DNA of 12,814 nucleotides from Actinosomnolentus pattersoniae (SeqCode) (GTDB taxonomy: Bacteria > Actinomycetota > UBA4738): contig JACDCJ010000030.1 in assembly GCA_013817655.1 (NCBI GenBank), positions 1 through 12,814 of the forward strand, read 5' to 3'. The notes below the pieces were generated by a model, which ran no database searches, was not told the origin of the DNA, and worked only from the letters and a program-made list of their open reading frames with translations. Below, in pieces: positions 7,380-12,814 of the stretch (positions within the stretch are counted from its first letter, which is position 1; each line of letters opens with the position of its first letter). A program made the translations under genes and the position numbers.

Positions 7380-8222
7380 ATGAACAGGAAAGCACAGGAT
7401 CCATCCATCCACGAATCCGATCGTTCCGATCGGTGGGCCCGGGGGACGTTCGAGCGGGAGGAGTTGGCGACCGCCCTCCTCGCGGCGCGGGTCGCCGGAG
7501 AGGACTGCTCCCATGACCGGGGGAACGTCCTTTGGAAGATCAAGCGGCTCGTCGCCGGAGATCCCGATGTTCAGTTCGGGCTGACCGGGCTCGCCGGATC
7601 GTTGTCCCGCGAGGAGGTGCTCCGCCTGATCGCCGCCGAGGCGGGATTCGATCCCGATCCGGGAGTCACCGAGGGGCCGGTTCGAATCAAGCCGGAGCCG
7701 ATGCTCCGCGCGCTCGAGGCGGCAGGAGACCGGCTCGCGCGCGCCGCCCGCAGTGGCGAGAGCGTCCTGCTGGCGACCGGGCATCCGGCGGGCCTCGTCC
7801 TGCTCTACATGGCCGTCGGGGATCTGCTCACGAAGGCGGGCGCGAAGCTCCTGCGGCCCATGCAGAGCGTGGTCTGGCAAGACGGCGCTCATTCGTGGAG
7901 GGTCCGCTACCTGCACGGAGTGGCAGTCCTCTCCTACGGGGGCTCTTCCATGCATTCCCACTCACCGGACGCCATGCAGCGGATGCTCGAAGAGGTGCGT
8001 CCCGACCTCGTCTTCGCGGATCACGGATTTGCGGGCGCCGCCATCGAGGCGGGTGTGGAGACCATCTCCATCGTCGACGTCAACGATCCCGCCCCGCTCG
8101 TGGCGAAGCACCAGGGACGCACCGACGTCGTGATCGTCATGGACGACAACGTGGAGCCGGAGGACTACTGGCCCTGCTTCCAGGCGATCGCGGCGCGATT
8201 CCCTCCGGACCGGACACGCTGA
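7380..8222 (+). CDS. Phosphatase-family protein (actinobacterial 'phosphatase' family, probably PF15698)
   Basis: This soluble protein has 280 residues. It matches from memory the family annotated simply as phosphatase in Streptomyces and relatives (I believe PF15698); the physiological substrate is not known to me. An N-terminal helical part (about 24-115) contains AARVAGEDCSHDRGNV. The C-terminal alpha/beta part carries the family's landmarks: ATGHPAG (132-138), VAVLSYGG (181-188), HSHSP (192-196), VFADHGFAGAA (211-221), VDVNDP (232-237) and MDDNV (254-258). The His and Asp residues in these are the likely metal or catalytic centre. The ATG at 7380 is used because it is preceded by a -10-like TAGAAT; an internal start would cut into the conserved N-terminal part. 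It is followed after 51 bases by the polynucleotide kinase gene on the same strand, probably in one operon. Confidence 0.75.
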   Translation: MNRKAQDPSIHESDRSDRWARGTFEREELATALLAARVAGEDCSHDRGNVLWKIKRLVAGDPDVQFGLTGLAGSLSREEVLRLIAAEAGFDPDPGVTEGPVRIKPEPMLRALEAAGDRLARAARSGESVLLATGHPAGLVLLYMAVGDLLTKAGAKLLRPMQSVVWQDGAHSWRVRYLHGVAVLSYGGSSMHSHSPDAMQRMLEEVRPDLVFADHGFAGAAIEAGVETISIVDVNDPAPLVAKHQGRTDVVIVMDDNVEPEDYWPCFQAIAARFPPDRTR

Positions 8223-8262
8223 GGTGGGGCGGGTGACCGGCGCGATCTTCCCTTGGACCCTC

Positions 8263-8269
8263 AAAGGAG
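8263..8269 (+). promoter_or_regulatory. Strong ribosome binding site AAAGGAG deciding the kinase start
   Basis: AAAGGAG ends 4 bases before ATG 8274, good spacing for that codon. It lies downstream of the alternative TTG at 8253, which therefore cannot use it. The start of the kinase gene is set at 8274 for this reason. Confidence 0.75.
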
Positions 8270-8273
8270 CGAC

Positions 8274-9164
8274 ATGGACCGATATGAGGCCGTCGTGGAG
8301 CGGGTCGTCGCGACCAGCAAGCTCGTCGTGCTGGTCGGCGGCCTGGACGCGGGCAAGAGCAGGCTCAGCCGCGCCATCGCCGCCGCGGGGATCGCCGCGG
8401 GGCGGACCATCGCGTACGTTGACGCGGATCTCGCCCAGAAGTCCGTCGGGCCCCCCACGTGCGTGGGGCTTCGGATCCCGCGCTCCGAGGAGGATCTCGA
8501 ACCGGACCGGCTGAGGGTTCCGGAGGCCATCTACTTCGTCGGCGCCATCTCGCCCCAGGGGCAATTGCTTCCGCTGGTGGTGGGAACAGCCAGGATGCTG
8601 GCCCACGCCCGGGAGGCGGGAGCCGACCTCGTGATCGTGGACACCAACGGCCTCGTGTCCGGCGTCTACGGGCAGCTCCTCAAGTACCACAAGATCGAGA
8701 TGCTTCAGGCGGACACGGTGGTCGGGTTGCAGCGCGGCGAGGAACTCGATCCGCTGTTCGGGATCGTCTCGCGGTTCTTCCCCTCCGAGGTCGTCGCCCT
8801 ACCGGTGGACCCCAACCTGCCGGTCGCCTCCGTGGACGAGCGCGCAGGCCGGCGGGAGGATGCTCTGCGCCGGTACTTCACGGAGCCGCTCCAGCGCTGG
8901 AGGGTGAAGCCGACCGTTTTCATGCCGGCGCTGCCATCGATGTTCGAGGCCTCCGCTCTGGACCGGATCGTCGTGGGCCTTTCTGACGGTCAGGGGGGCT
9001 ACACGGGCCTCGGCTACCTCGAGTACGCCCCGGATGAGGATGTGCTCAGGCTCATCTCCCCGGCGGGGGAGGCGCCGAAGGCACTCAAGCTCGGTTCGGT
9101 GCGGCTGGACGAGAGCTTTCGAGTCCGTCGCGTCGATCTGCGCAACCTGTTCGGCACGGACTGA
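8274..9164 (+). CDS. Clp1/Grc3-like P-loop polynucleotide 5'-kinase
   Basis: This 296-residue P-loop protein resembles the Clp1/NOL9/Grc3 family, whose members transfer phosphate from ATP (or GTP) to 5'-hydroxyl ends of RNA or DNA. Walker A is GGLDAGKS (22-29). The family's DxxQ Walker B is seen as D52-L-A-Q55 in YVDADLAQKS. Next come IVDTNGLVSGVYGQLLKYHK (121-140), which matches the DTxGxVxGxxGxxLK pattern, and ADTVVGLQR (146-154). A C-terminal beta-rich domain (about 205-296) with YTGLGYLEY follows, possibly a substrate-binding or regulatory part. The start is ATG 8274, placed by the AAAGGAG site. It follows the phosphatase gene by 51 bases. The bS22 gene after it seems to have its own promoter. 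Eukaryotic and archaeal members are best studied; bacterial function is little known. An ATPase of another role using the same fold remains possible. Confidence 0.8.
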   Translation: MDRYEAVVERVVATSKLVVLVGGLDAGKSRLSRAIAAAGIAAGRTIAYVDADLAQKSVGPPTCVGLRIPRSEEDLEPDRLRVPEAIYFVGAISPQGQLLPLVVGTARMLAHAREAGADLVIVDTNGLVSGVYGQLLKYHKIEMLQADTVVGLQRGEELDPLFGIVSRFFPSEVVALPVDPNLPVASVDERAGRREDALRRYFTEPLQRWRVKPTVFMPALPSMFEASALDRIVVGLSDGQGGYTGLGYLEYAPDEDVLRLISPAGEAPKALKLGSVRLDESFRVRRVDLRNLFGTD

Positions 9165-9224
9165 GGACCGCTGCGGAGATCACGGACCCGGGCGCCACTC
9201 GGACGGGGGCTCGATCCGGTCCTC

Positions 9225-9230
9225 TACACT
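9225..9230 (+). promoter_or_regulatory. Candidate -10 box (TACACT) for bS22 and SAM hydrolase
   Basis: TACACT, the same hexamer seen before the cyclase gene, would start a transcript near 9237, giving about a 30-base leader before the TTG start at 9267. No good -35 box is visible. It directly abuts the right arm of an 8-bp inverted repeat (9163-9170 with 9217-9224). Confidence 0.4.
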
Positions 9231-9254
9231 GGTGGCTCGCAGTTGCTCAATGGG

Positions 9255-9260
9255 AAAGGA
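9255..9260 (+). promoter_or_regulatory. Ribosome binding site AAAGGA supporting the TTG start of bS22
   Basis: AAAGGA ends 6 bases before TTG 9267, which opens the frame of the bS22 protein. This supports use of the non-ATG start. The nearby ATG at 9250 lies in a different frame and upstream of the site. Confidence 0.65.
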
Positions 9261-9266
9261 CGAAGC

Positions 9267-9362
9267 TTGCCCTCTCTGGTCAAGAAGCGCCGCAAGAAGA
9301 TGCGGAAGAAGAAGCACAAGAAGCTCCTCAAGAAGACTCGCTGGCAACGCCGCCAGAAGTAG
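9267..9362 (+). CDS. Small ribosomal subunit protein bS22 (AURKAIP1/COX24 domain)
   Basis: This 31-residue, extremely basic peptide begins MPSLVKKRRKKMRKKKHKK and ends TRWQRRQK. It matches the mycobacterial bS22 pattern recalled from memory: a short N-terminus, IKKRRKRM, KKKHRKLL, RTRVQRR. In mycobacterial ribosome structures bS22 sits in the 30S subunit near the decoding region, bound to 16S rRNA. More than half of the residues are Lys or Arg. The start is TTG at 9267, supported by AAAGGA 6 bases upstream and by alignment of the mature N-terminus. The gene is too short for most gene callers. A TACACT box lies upstream, and the SAM hydrolase gene follows after 24 bases, so the two are probably co-transcribed. 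The protein family is largely actinobacterial, which supports the taxonomic call. Confidence is high on identity. Confidence 0.9.
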   Translation: MPSLVKKRRKKMRKKKHKKLLKKTRWQRRQK

Positions 9363-9386
9363 CGCTCGCGAAGACCGGAGTCGCCG

Positions 9387-10208
9387 ATGCCTCGGCCGAT
9401 CGTCTTCCTCTCGGATTTCGGCCTCGAGGACGAGTTCGTCGGAGTGTGTCACGGCGTCTTGAACCGGATCGCGCCGGACAGCAGGGTCATCGATCTCACT
9501 CATGGGGTACCGGCACAGGACGTCCTTCGTGGTGCTCTGATGCTCGCCGAGTCCATCCCCTACATGCCCGAGGACGCCGTCTACCTCGCCGTGGTCGACC
9601 CGGGTGTCGGCATGGCGCGCGCGGACCTCGCCGTGCGGACGAGGTCGGGGAACCACCTGGTCGGTCCCGACAACGGGGTGCTCTCGCTATCGTGGGAGCG
9701 CCTCGGCGGGGCGGAGCGGGCCGTCGACATCCGGTCGCCCGAGGTGACCTCGCCTGTGGTGTCCTCGACCTTCCACGGGCGAGACGTGTTCGCTCCCGCG
9801 GCCGCACACCTCGCGACCGGGATGCCGATCGAGGTCATGGGGCCACGCCTGGACACGGGAGCCCTCGTGACCGTTCGCGTGGCCGAGCCCCACGTGCGCC
9901 CAGGCCGGGTCCGGGCTCAAGTGCTCGACCGGGATCGTTTCGGCAACGTCCAGCTGAACGTCCGTCATCGCCATCTGGAGGCGGCGGCCCTCCACCGGGT
10001 GCGTGAGCTGGAGCTTCGGATCTCCGGCAGGTCACGCCGGCTTCCGCGAGCGACCGCCTTCGGCGAAGTGGAAGAGGGCCAGTGCGCTGCGATCTTCGAC
10101 TCCCGGGGCTGGTTCGCGCTGATCTGCAACGGCGGGAGCGCCGCCGAGGCTCTAGGCCTTGCCGTGGGGGACGGCGTGGTCCTCCTCGAGCCCGACGCGG
10201 GCGGGTAG
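9387..10208 (+). CDS. S-adenosyl-L-methionine hydrolase (hydroxide adenosyltransferase, DUF62 family)
   Basis: This 273-residue cytoplasmic enzyme converts SAM and water to adenosine and L-methionine. It is the hydroxide-using relative of fluorinase and chlorinase. Residues about 4-150 are the N-terminal domain: FLSDFGLEDEFVG (7-19), the VDPGVG motif with D71, R78 seven residues on, VGPDNGVLS (92-100) and STFHGRD with H130. D71, R78 and H130 fit the Asp-Arg-His triad described for this family, at a constant +3 offset from D68/R75/H127 of the Pyrococcus enzyme as I recall it. The C-terminal domain (about 165-270) has DRFGNVQLN and ICNGGSAAEALGL. The triad and overall pattern argue for the hydrolase rather than a halogenase. 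ATG 9387 has CGGAG 6 bases before it. It is 24 bases downstream of bS22. Its cellular purpose, perhaps SAM or adenosine balance, is unclear across bacteria. Confidence 0.93.
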   Translation: MPRPIVFLSDFGLEDEFVGVCHGVLNRIAPDSRVIDLTHGVPAQDVLRGALMLAESIPYMPEDAVYLAVVDPGVGMARADLAVRTRSGNHLVGPDNGVLSLSWERLGGAERAVDIRSPEVTSPVVSSTFHGRDVFAPAAAHLATGMPIEVMGPRLDTGALVTVRVAEPHVRPGRVRAQVLDRDRFGNVQLNVRHRHLEAAALHRVRELELRISGRSRRLPRATAFGEVEEGQCAAIFDSRGWFALICNGGSAAEALGLAVGDGVVLLEPDAGG

Positions 10209-10239
10209 GCAGGAGTCGACCGTCGGCGGACGAGGCAGA

Positions 10240-10380
10240 TCAGGTCGGCGGGGTGACGAGCGAGGGGCGCGCCGGATCCTCGAACCTCGCCGGGTCGTTC
10301 GGCTGGCAAAGCTGGAAGAGAGCGCCGGCAACGACCAGCGTGAACAGCAGGACGAGCAGGATGAGCGTGAAACGGCGCAC
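10240..10380 (-). CDS. 46-residue single-pass membrane protein, hypothetical
   Basis: This is a small gene missed by usual length cut-offs. It starts with GTG at 10380, only 10 bases after the stop of the TIM-barrel gene on the same strand, and ends at TGA 10240-10242. The peptide opens MRRFTLILLVLLFTLVVAGA: two arginines and then a hydrophobic helix (about 4-22), which predicts a membrane anchor with the N-terminus inside. A short Pro-rich tail follows (CQPNDPARFEDPARPSLV), with a Cys at about 25. Codons are strongly GC-ending, as in the neighbouring genes, which supports real coding. A cleavable signal peptide or lipoprotein-like start is less likely, because no proper lipobox (L-A/S-G/A-C) precedes the Cys. 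AGGG lies upstream within the stop region of the neighbour, so translation may be coupled. No family was recognised. Confidence 0.65.
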   Translation of the reverse strand: MRRFTLILLVLLFTLVVAGALFQLCQPNDPARFEDPARPSLVTPPT

Positions 10381-10390
10381 CCGAGGGTCC

Positions 10391-11131
10391 CTAGCCCCTC
10401 ATCGCCGGACGGGCGGGCCGGGCGCGAAGTCTCGGGCGTTGACGAGGCCGGAGCGCCGCCTCACAGAACTCGCGCTCCCGGACAAGGACGTCGTGGAGGG
10501 CGGCCTGATCACGGAGCCAGGGACGCAGGTCGAGCTCGATGGAGACCGCTCCCTCGAAGGCGTCCTCCCGTAGGTCGTCCAAGAACTCCGGAAGCGGGAG
10601 CACCCCCTCACCACTGACCGGGAGGTGGGAGTCCCAGCCCTTCCCGGCGTTGTTGGACAGGTGCACGTGCCTGAGTCGATCCCGGTAGGTCCGGTAGAAC
10701 TCACGGATGTCGTGGTTCGAGACCGCGGCGTGGCTCGTGTCCAGGACGAGGAACGGTGAGCGCTCGAGCTCGTCGAAGTCCTGTCCCGAATGGAATCGTA
10801 CCCCCCGCTCGGTCCCGAGGCGGATCGGGAACATGTTCTCAACAGCCACCGTGACACCGGTCTGGGAGCAGAATGCCTCGAGGTCGTTCTGGATCCAGCG
10901 GCCGAAGCGCACCTGCCAGCGGTAGGGGGGATGCACGACCACTATCGGCGCATCCACCTCCTCCGCCAGGTGCGCCGCCCGATACGTCTTCCCGAGAGGG
11001 TCCGTTCCCCAGACGCGGCGGGTCACCAGGAGGAACGGCGCGTGGATCGCCTCCACGCGCAGACCGAACCGGCGCGCGAGAGGCCCGAGAAGATGCCCCT
11101 CCTGCGTGGTGGGGTCCGAGGTGACCATCAC
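10391..11131 (-). CDS. Sugar phosphate isomerase/epimerase-like TIM-barrel protein (AP_endonuc_2 family)
   Basis: From the first usable GTG this is 246 residues of the xylose-isomerase-like TIM barrel, a family of metal-dependent isomerases, epimerases and endonuclease IV relatives. Likely metal ligands are the Glu of VAVENMF, Asp and His of LDTSHAA, His of HVHLSNN and Glu of SIELDLR; HPPYRWQV and WDSHLPV are further landmarks. The substrate is unknown. The C-terminal tail is Arg/Pro-rich and probably disordered. The start is problematic: conserved barrel sequence continues in frame upstream (IILSTAPFFRRPLREAFRI and onward to FEAVEV), supplying the missing strand 1 and helix 1. That part has no ATG, GTG, TTG or CTG before an in-frame TAG at 11272. 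The real product is probably about 279 residues, starting near 11230. A small membrane-protein gene follows after 10 bases. Confidence 0.85.
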   Translation of the reverse strand: MMVTSDPTTQEGHLLGPLARRFGLRVEAIHAPFLLVTRRVWGTDPLGKTYRAAHLAEEVDAPIVVVHPPYRWQVRFGRWIQNDLEAFCSQTGVTVAVENMFPIRLGTERGVRFHSGQDFDELERSPFLVLDTSHAAVSNHDIREFYRTYRDRLRHVHLSNNAGKGWDSHLPVSGEGVLPLPEFLDDLREDAFEGAVSIELDLRPWLRDQAALHDVLVREREFCEAALRPRQRPRLRARPARPAMRG

Positions 11132-11230
11132 CTCGACGGCTTCGAACCCCGCGTCGGCGATTATCCGGAACGCCTCACGGAGCGGCCGCCGGAAGAATGG
11201 GGCGGTCGAGAGGATGATTCGCGGAGTGAT
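11132..11230 (-). other. In-frame N-terminal segment of the TIM-barrel gene lacking a canonical start
   Basis: These 33 codons, read from 11230 downwards, encode ITPRIILSTAPFFRRPLREA and on to FEAVEV, a fitting strand 1 and helix 1 of the barrel. ATC at 11230-11228 is preceded by GAGG at a spacing of 5 bases, so an AUC start is conceivable. Alternatively a GTG at 11241-11239 (with GAGAAAG before it) would be in frame if one base were missing from the sequence between it and 11230. Whichever applies, the segment looks like coding sequence and should be kept with the gene. Confidence 0.6.
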
Positions 11231-11266
11231 ACGCGCCTCACGTCGCTTTCTCGTCGAGATGCCTCG

Positions 11267-11272
11267 ATACTA
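11267..11272 (-). promoter_or_regulatory. Candidate -10 box (TAGTAT) for the TIM-barrel gene
   Basis: TAGTAT on the minus strand fits TANNNT and would start a transcript near 11260. This leaves a leader of about 20-30 bases before either candidate start (11241 or 11230), and is too far upstream to favour a start at 11131. The -35 region is poor. The evidence is motif match and position only. Confidence 0.3.
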
Positions 11273-11302
11273 CGCGGGGACGGACCGGCGACCCCCGGCC
11301 GG

Positions 11303-11308
11303 TATCCT
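11303..11308 (+). promoter_or_regulatory. Candidate -10 box (TATCCT) for the acyl-CoA synthetase gene
   Basis: TATCCT in GGTATCCTCT would give a transcript start near 11315 and a leader of about 30 bases, carrying AAGGGGAG just before the ATG at 11344. No convincing -35 box is visible. The divergent TIM-barrel promoter candidate lies about 30 bases away. Confidence 0.3.
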
Positions 11309-11343
11309 CTCGGCATCGGTCATCGGAGGTTGAAGGGGAGCGA

Positions 11344-12814
11344 ATGAACCTGGCCGACGTGCTACGGACCTCTGCCGACTCCTTCGGTGCGAAGCCCGCC
11401 CTGATCTTCGGCGGGCGATCCATCAGCTACGACGAACTCGACGAGCGCGTCGACAACACCGTCGCCGCGCTCGCCGCGCTGGGGGTCGGGCGAGGGGACA
11501 GGGTCGCACTCGTCGCCGGGAACATCCCCGAGTTCGTGTACGCGCTGTACGGAGCGCTTCGCGCCGGCGCCGCGGTCTGTCCGCTGAACGTCATGCTGAC
11601 GGCCGAGGAGATGTCCTACATGCTCGCCGACTCGGGCGCGAAGGTCGCCGTCGTCGAGCTCCCTTTCGTCCCGGATCTGCTCGAGGTGCGCGAGGGCCTG
11701 ACGGAGCTGCAGACCATCCTGGTGATCGGTGGCCCGCCCGCGCCCGCCGGGACGGTCTCGCTCGAGGAGGCCCTGCGCGGGGCCGAGGACGCTCCCGAGG
11801 TCCCGATCGGCCCCGACGACCTTGCACTCGTCGCATACACGTCCGGCACGACGGCCGACCCTCGGGGGGCGATGCTCACCCACGGCAACCTGGTCGCCAA
11901 CATGGACCAGATGTCCTCCGTTCCCCTCCTCGCCGCGGGGCCGGACGACGTGGCACTTCTGGCACTCCCGCTGTTCCACGCCTACGCGCTGAACGCCGTG
12001 CTCGGCCTGACCATGAAAGCGGGGGGGACGGCCGTTCTCGTCGAGCGATTCGATCCGCTCGAGAGCCTCGATATCGTCCGCCGTCACGCGACCACCTTGC
12101 TGTTCGGCGTTCCGACCATGTTCGCGGCCTGGCTGAGAGCGGTGGAGGCCCCCGACGGCAGGACCGGGTTCTCCTCGGTTCGCCTCGGCGTCTCCGGAGC
12201 GGCCCCGCTCCCCGTCGAGGTGCTCGATGCCTTCCGAGACCGCTTCGGCGTGGTGATCTGGGAAGGCTACGGCCTCACCGAGGCAAGTCCGGCGGTCACG
12301 ACGAACGCCATGGGTGCCCGGCCCAAGGCGAGCTCGATCGGGCTCCCGTTGCCGGGGATGGAGGTTCGACTGGTCGGCGAGGACGGCGAGGACGTGGAGG
12401 AGGGCGACCCGGGAGAGCTCTGGGTCAAGGGCCCCAACGTGTTCGCGGGCTACTGGGGGCGACCGGATGCCAGCGCCGAAGTGCTGGCCGACGGCTGGCT
12501 CCGAACCGGGGACGTCGCGATCCGGGACGACGAGGGCTACCTCTTCCTCGTGGATCGGAAGAAGGACCTCGTGATCGTGTCGGGGTTCAACGTCTTCCCC
12601 AGGGAGGTCGAGGAGGCCATCGCCGAGCATCCCGGGGTCGCCGAGGCCGCCGTGGTGGCGATACCCGATCAGTCGACTGGTGAGGCGATCCAGGCCTGGG
12701 TGGTGCCGGGGGAGGGAGCCGCCCTGGGCCCGGAGGAGATCCTCGAGTTCCTGCGTCCCCGCCTGGCGCGATTCAAGCTTCCCAAGGACGTTCGCGTCGT
12801 CGAGGAGCTGCCCC
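11344..12814 (+). CDS. AMP-dependent acyl-CoA synthetase / fatty-acid CoA ligase (3' truncated)
   Basis: This adenylate-forming enzyme activates a carboxylic acid with ATP and then forms its CoA thioester. The ATG at 11344 has GGGGAG close upstream and gives the normal N-terminus (MNLADVLRTSA). 490 residues are visible and the frame runs off the window, so a few tens of C-terminal residues are missing, including the expected A10 catalytic lysine (GKxxR). Visible motifs are the P-loop TSGTTADPRGAM (166-177), LPLFHAY (208-214), the adenine-site WEGYGLTEASP (306-316), RTGD (387-390) and the hinge DRKKDLV (404-410) followed by SGFNVFPREVEE. The P-loop departs from the usual TSGTTGxPKG: Ala171 replaces Gly, and Arg174 replaces the normal Lys. 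Compact size and sequence suggest a medium- or long-chain FadD-like ligase; chain length cannot be read from the sequence. Confidence 0.92.
   Translation, partial: MNLADVLRTSADSFGAKPALIFGGRSISYDELDERVDNTVAALAALGVGRGDRVALVAGNIPEFVYALYGALRAGAAVCPLNVMLTAEEMSYMLADSGAKVAVVELPFVPDLLEVREGLTELQTILVIGGPPAPAGTVSLEEALRGAEDAPEVPIGPDDLALVAYTSGTTADPRGAMLTHGNLVANMDQMSSVPLLAAGPDDVALLALPLFHAYALNAVLGLTMKAGGTAVLVERFDPLESLDIVRRHATTLLFGVPTMFAAWLRAVEAPDGRTGFSSVRLGVSGAAPLPVEVLDAFRDRFGVVIWEGYGLTEASPAVTTNAMGARPKASSIGLPLPGMEVRLVGEDGEDVEEGDPGELWVKGPNVFAGYWGRPDASAEVLADGWLRTGDVAIRDDEGYLFLVDRKKDLVIVSGFNVFPREVEEAIAEHPGVAEAAVVAIPDQSTGEAIQAWVVPGEGAALGPEEILEFLRPRLARFKLPKDVRVVEELP

Noticed and set aside
7353..7961. N-terminal extension of the FabG-like SDR to 7961
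   Set aside because: The extension is antisense to the phosphatase gene and unlike SDR sequence. The ATG at 7352 gives the exact family N-terminus.
8253..8273. TTG at 8253 as start of the polynucleotide kinase
   Set aside because: It has no ribosome binding site before it, whereas the ATG at 8274 has AAAGGAG at good spacing and the extra seven residues add nothing recognisable.
11362..12630. Open frame of 422 codons on the minus strand opposite the acyl-CoA synthetase
   Set aside because: The plus strand encodes all the adenylate-forming motifs. The antisense product is low-complexity and His/Arg/Glu-rich, without a fold signature.
2..12814. A functional link between the AcuC-like deacetylase and the acyl-CoA synthetase (AcuC/AcsA-type control)
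   Set aside because: The genes lie more than 10 kb apart with several unrelated operons between them, and the synthetase's target lysine region is outside the window.
1..12814. Mobile elements, CRISPR arrays, tRNA or rRNA genes, toxin-antitoxin or phage-defence modules
   Set aside because: None was seen: no transposase or integrase motifs, no regularly spaced repeats, no tRNA-like cloverleaf, and composition looks uniform across the window.

Overview
The window is GC-rich throughout (high-60s percent by eye), has strong GC bias at third codon positions and is densely coded. Several genes point to Actinomycetota, probably an uncultured or deep-branching lineage. They are a 31-residue bS22-type (AURKAIP1/COX24) ribosomal protein gene, a phosphatase of the kind common in actinobacteria, a zinc-ribbon/cyclase/ATPase regulator, and TANNNT -10 boxes lying almost on top of start codons. 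The assignment to a lineage is inference. No tRNA, rRNA, insertion sequence, CRISPR array or phage gene was seen, and no gene-free stretch exceeds 300 bases.

Left block, plus strand (2-4538): the 3' part of an AcuC-like histone-deacetylase-family enzyme, then a 1188-residue signalling protein with two zinc ribbons, a class III nucleotidyl cyclase domain, an AAA ATPase and a helical-repeat tail. It meets the minus-strand block tail to tail at a compact junction. That junction carries CTAGCTAGCTAG, which puts TAG in all six frames, and a 7-bp GC hairpin.

Middle block, minus strand (7352 down to 4553): two short-chain dehydrogenases joined by a GTGA overlap, then two related small proteins, also joined by a GTGA overlap. 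Each small protein appears to be two Lrp/AsnC-type ligand-sensing (RAM) domains with no DNA-binding domain. A 12-bp palindrome lies just upstream of this pair.

Right-centre block, plus strand (7380-10208): a phosphatase-family protein, a Clp1/Grc3-like polynucleotide 5'-kinase, bS22, and a SAM hydrolase (hydroxide adenosyltransferase). The first gene starts only 27 bp from the divergent dehydrogenase gene. The themes are nucleic-acid ends, the ribosome and SAM/adenosine, but a functional link is only a hypothesis.

Right end: on the minus strand, a xylose-isomerase-like TIM-barrel protein followed by a 46-residue single-helix membrane protein. The barrel's first strand and helix are encoded in frame but have no normal start codon. 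Divergent from these, an acyl-CoA synthetase runs off the window end. The best candidates for undescribed biology are the paired tandem-RAM proteins, the kinase/phosphatase pair and the anomalous TIM-barrel start.
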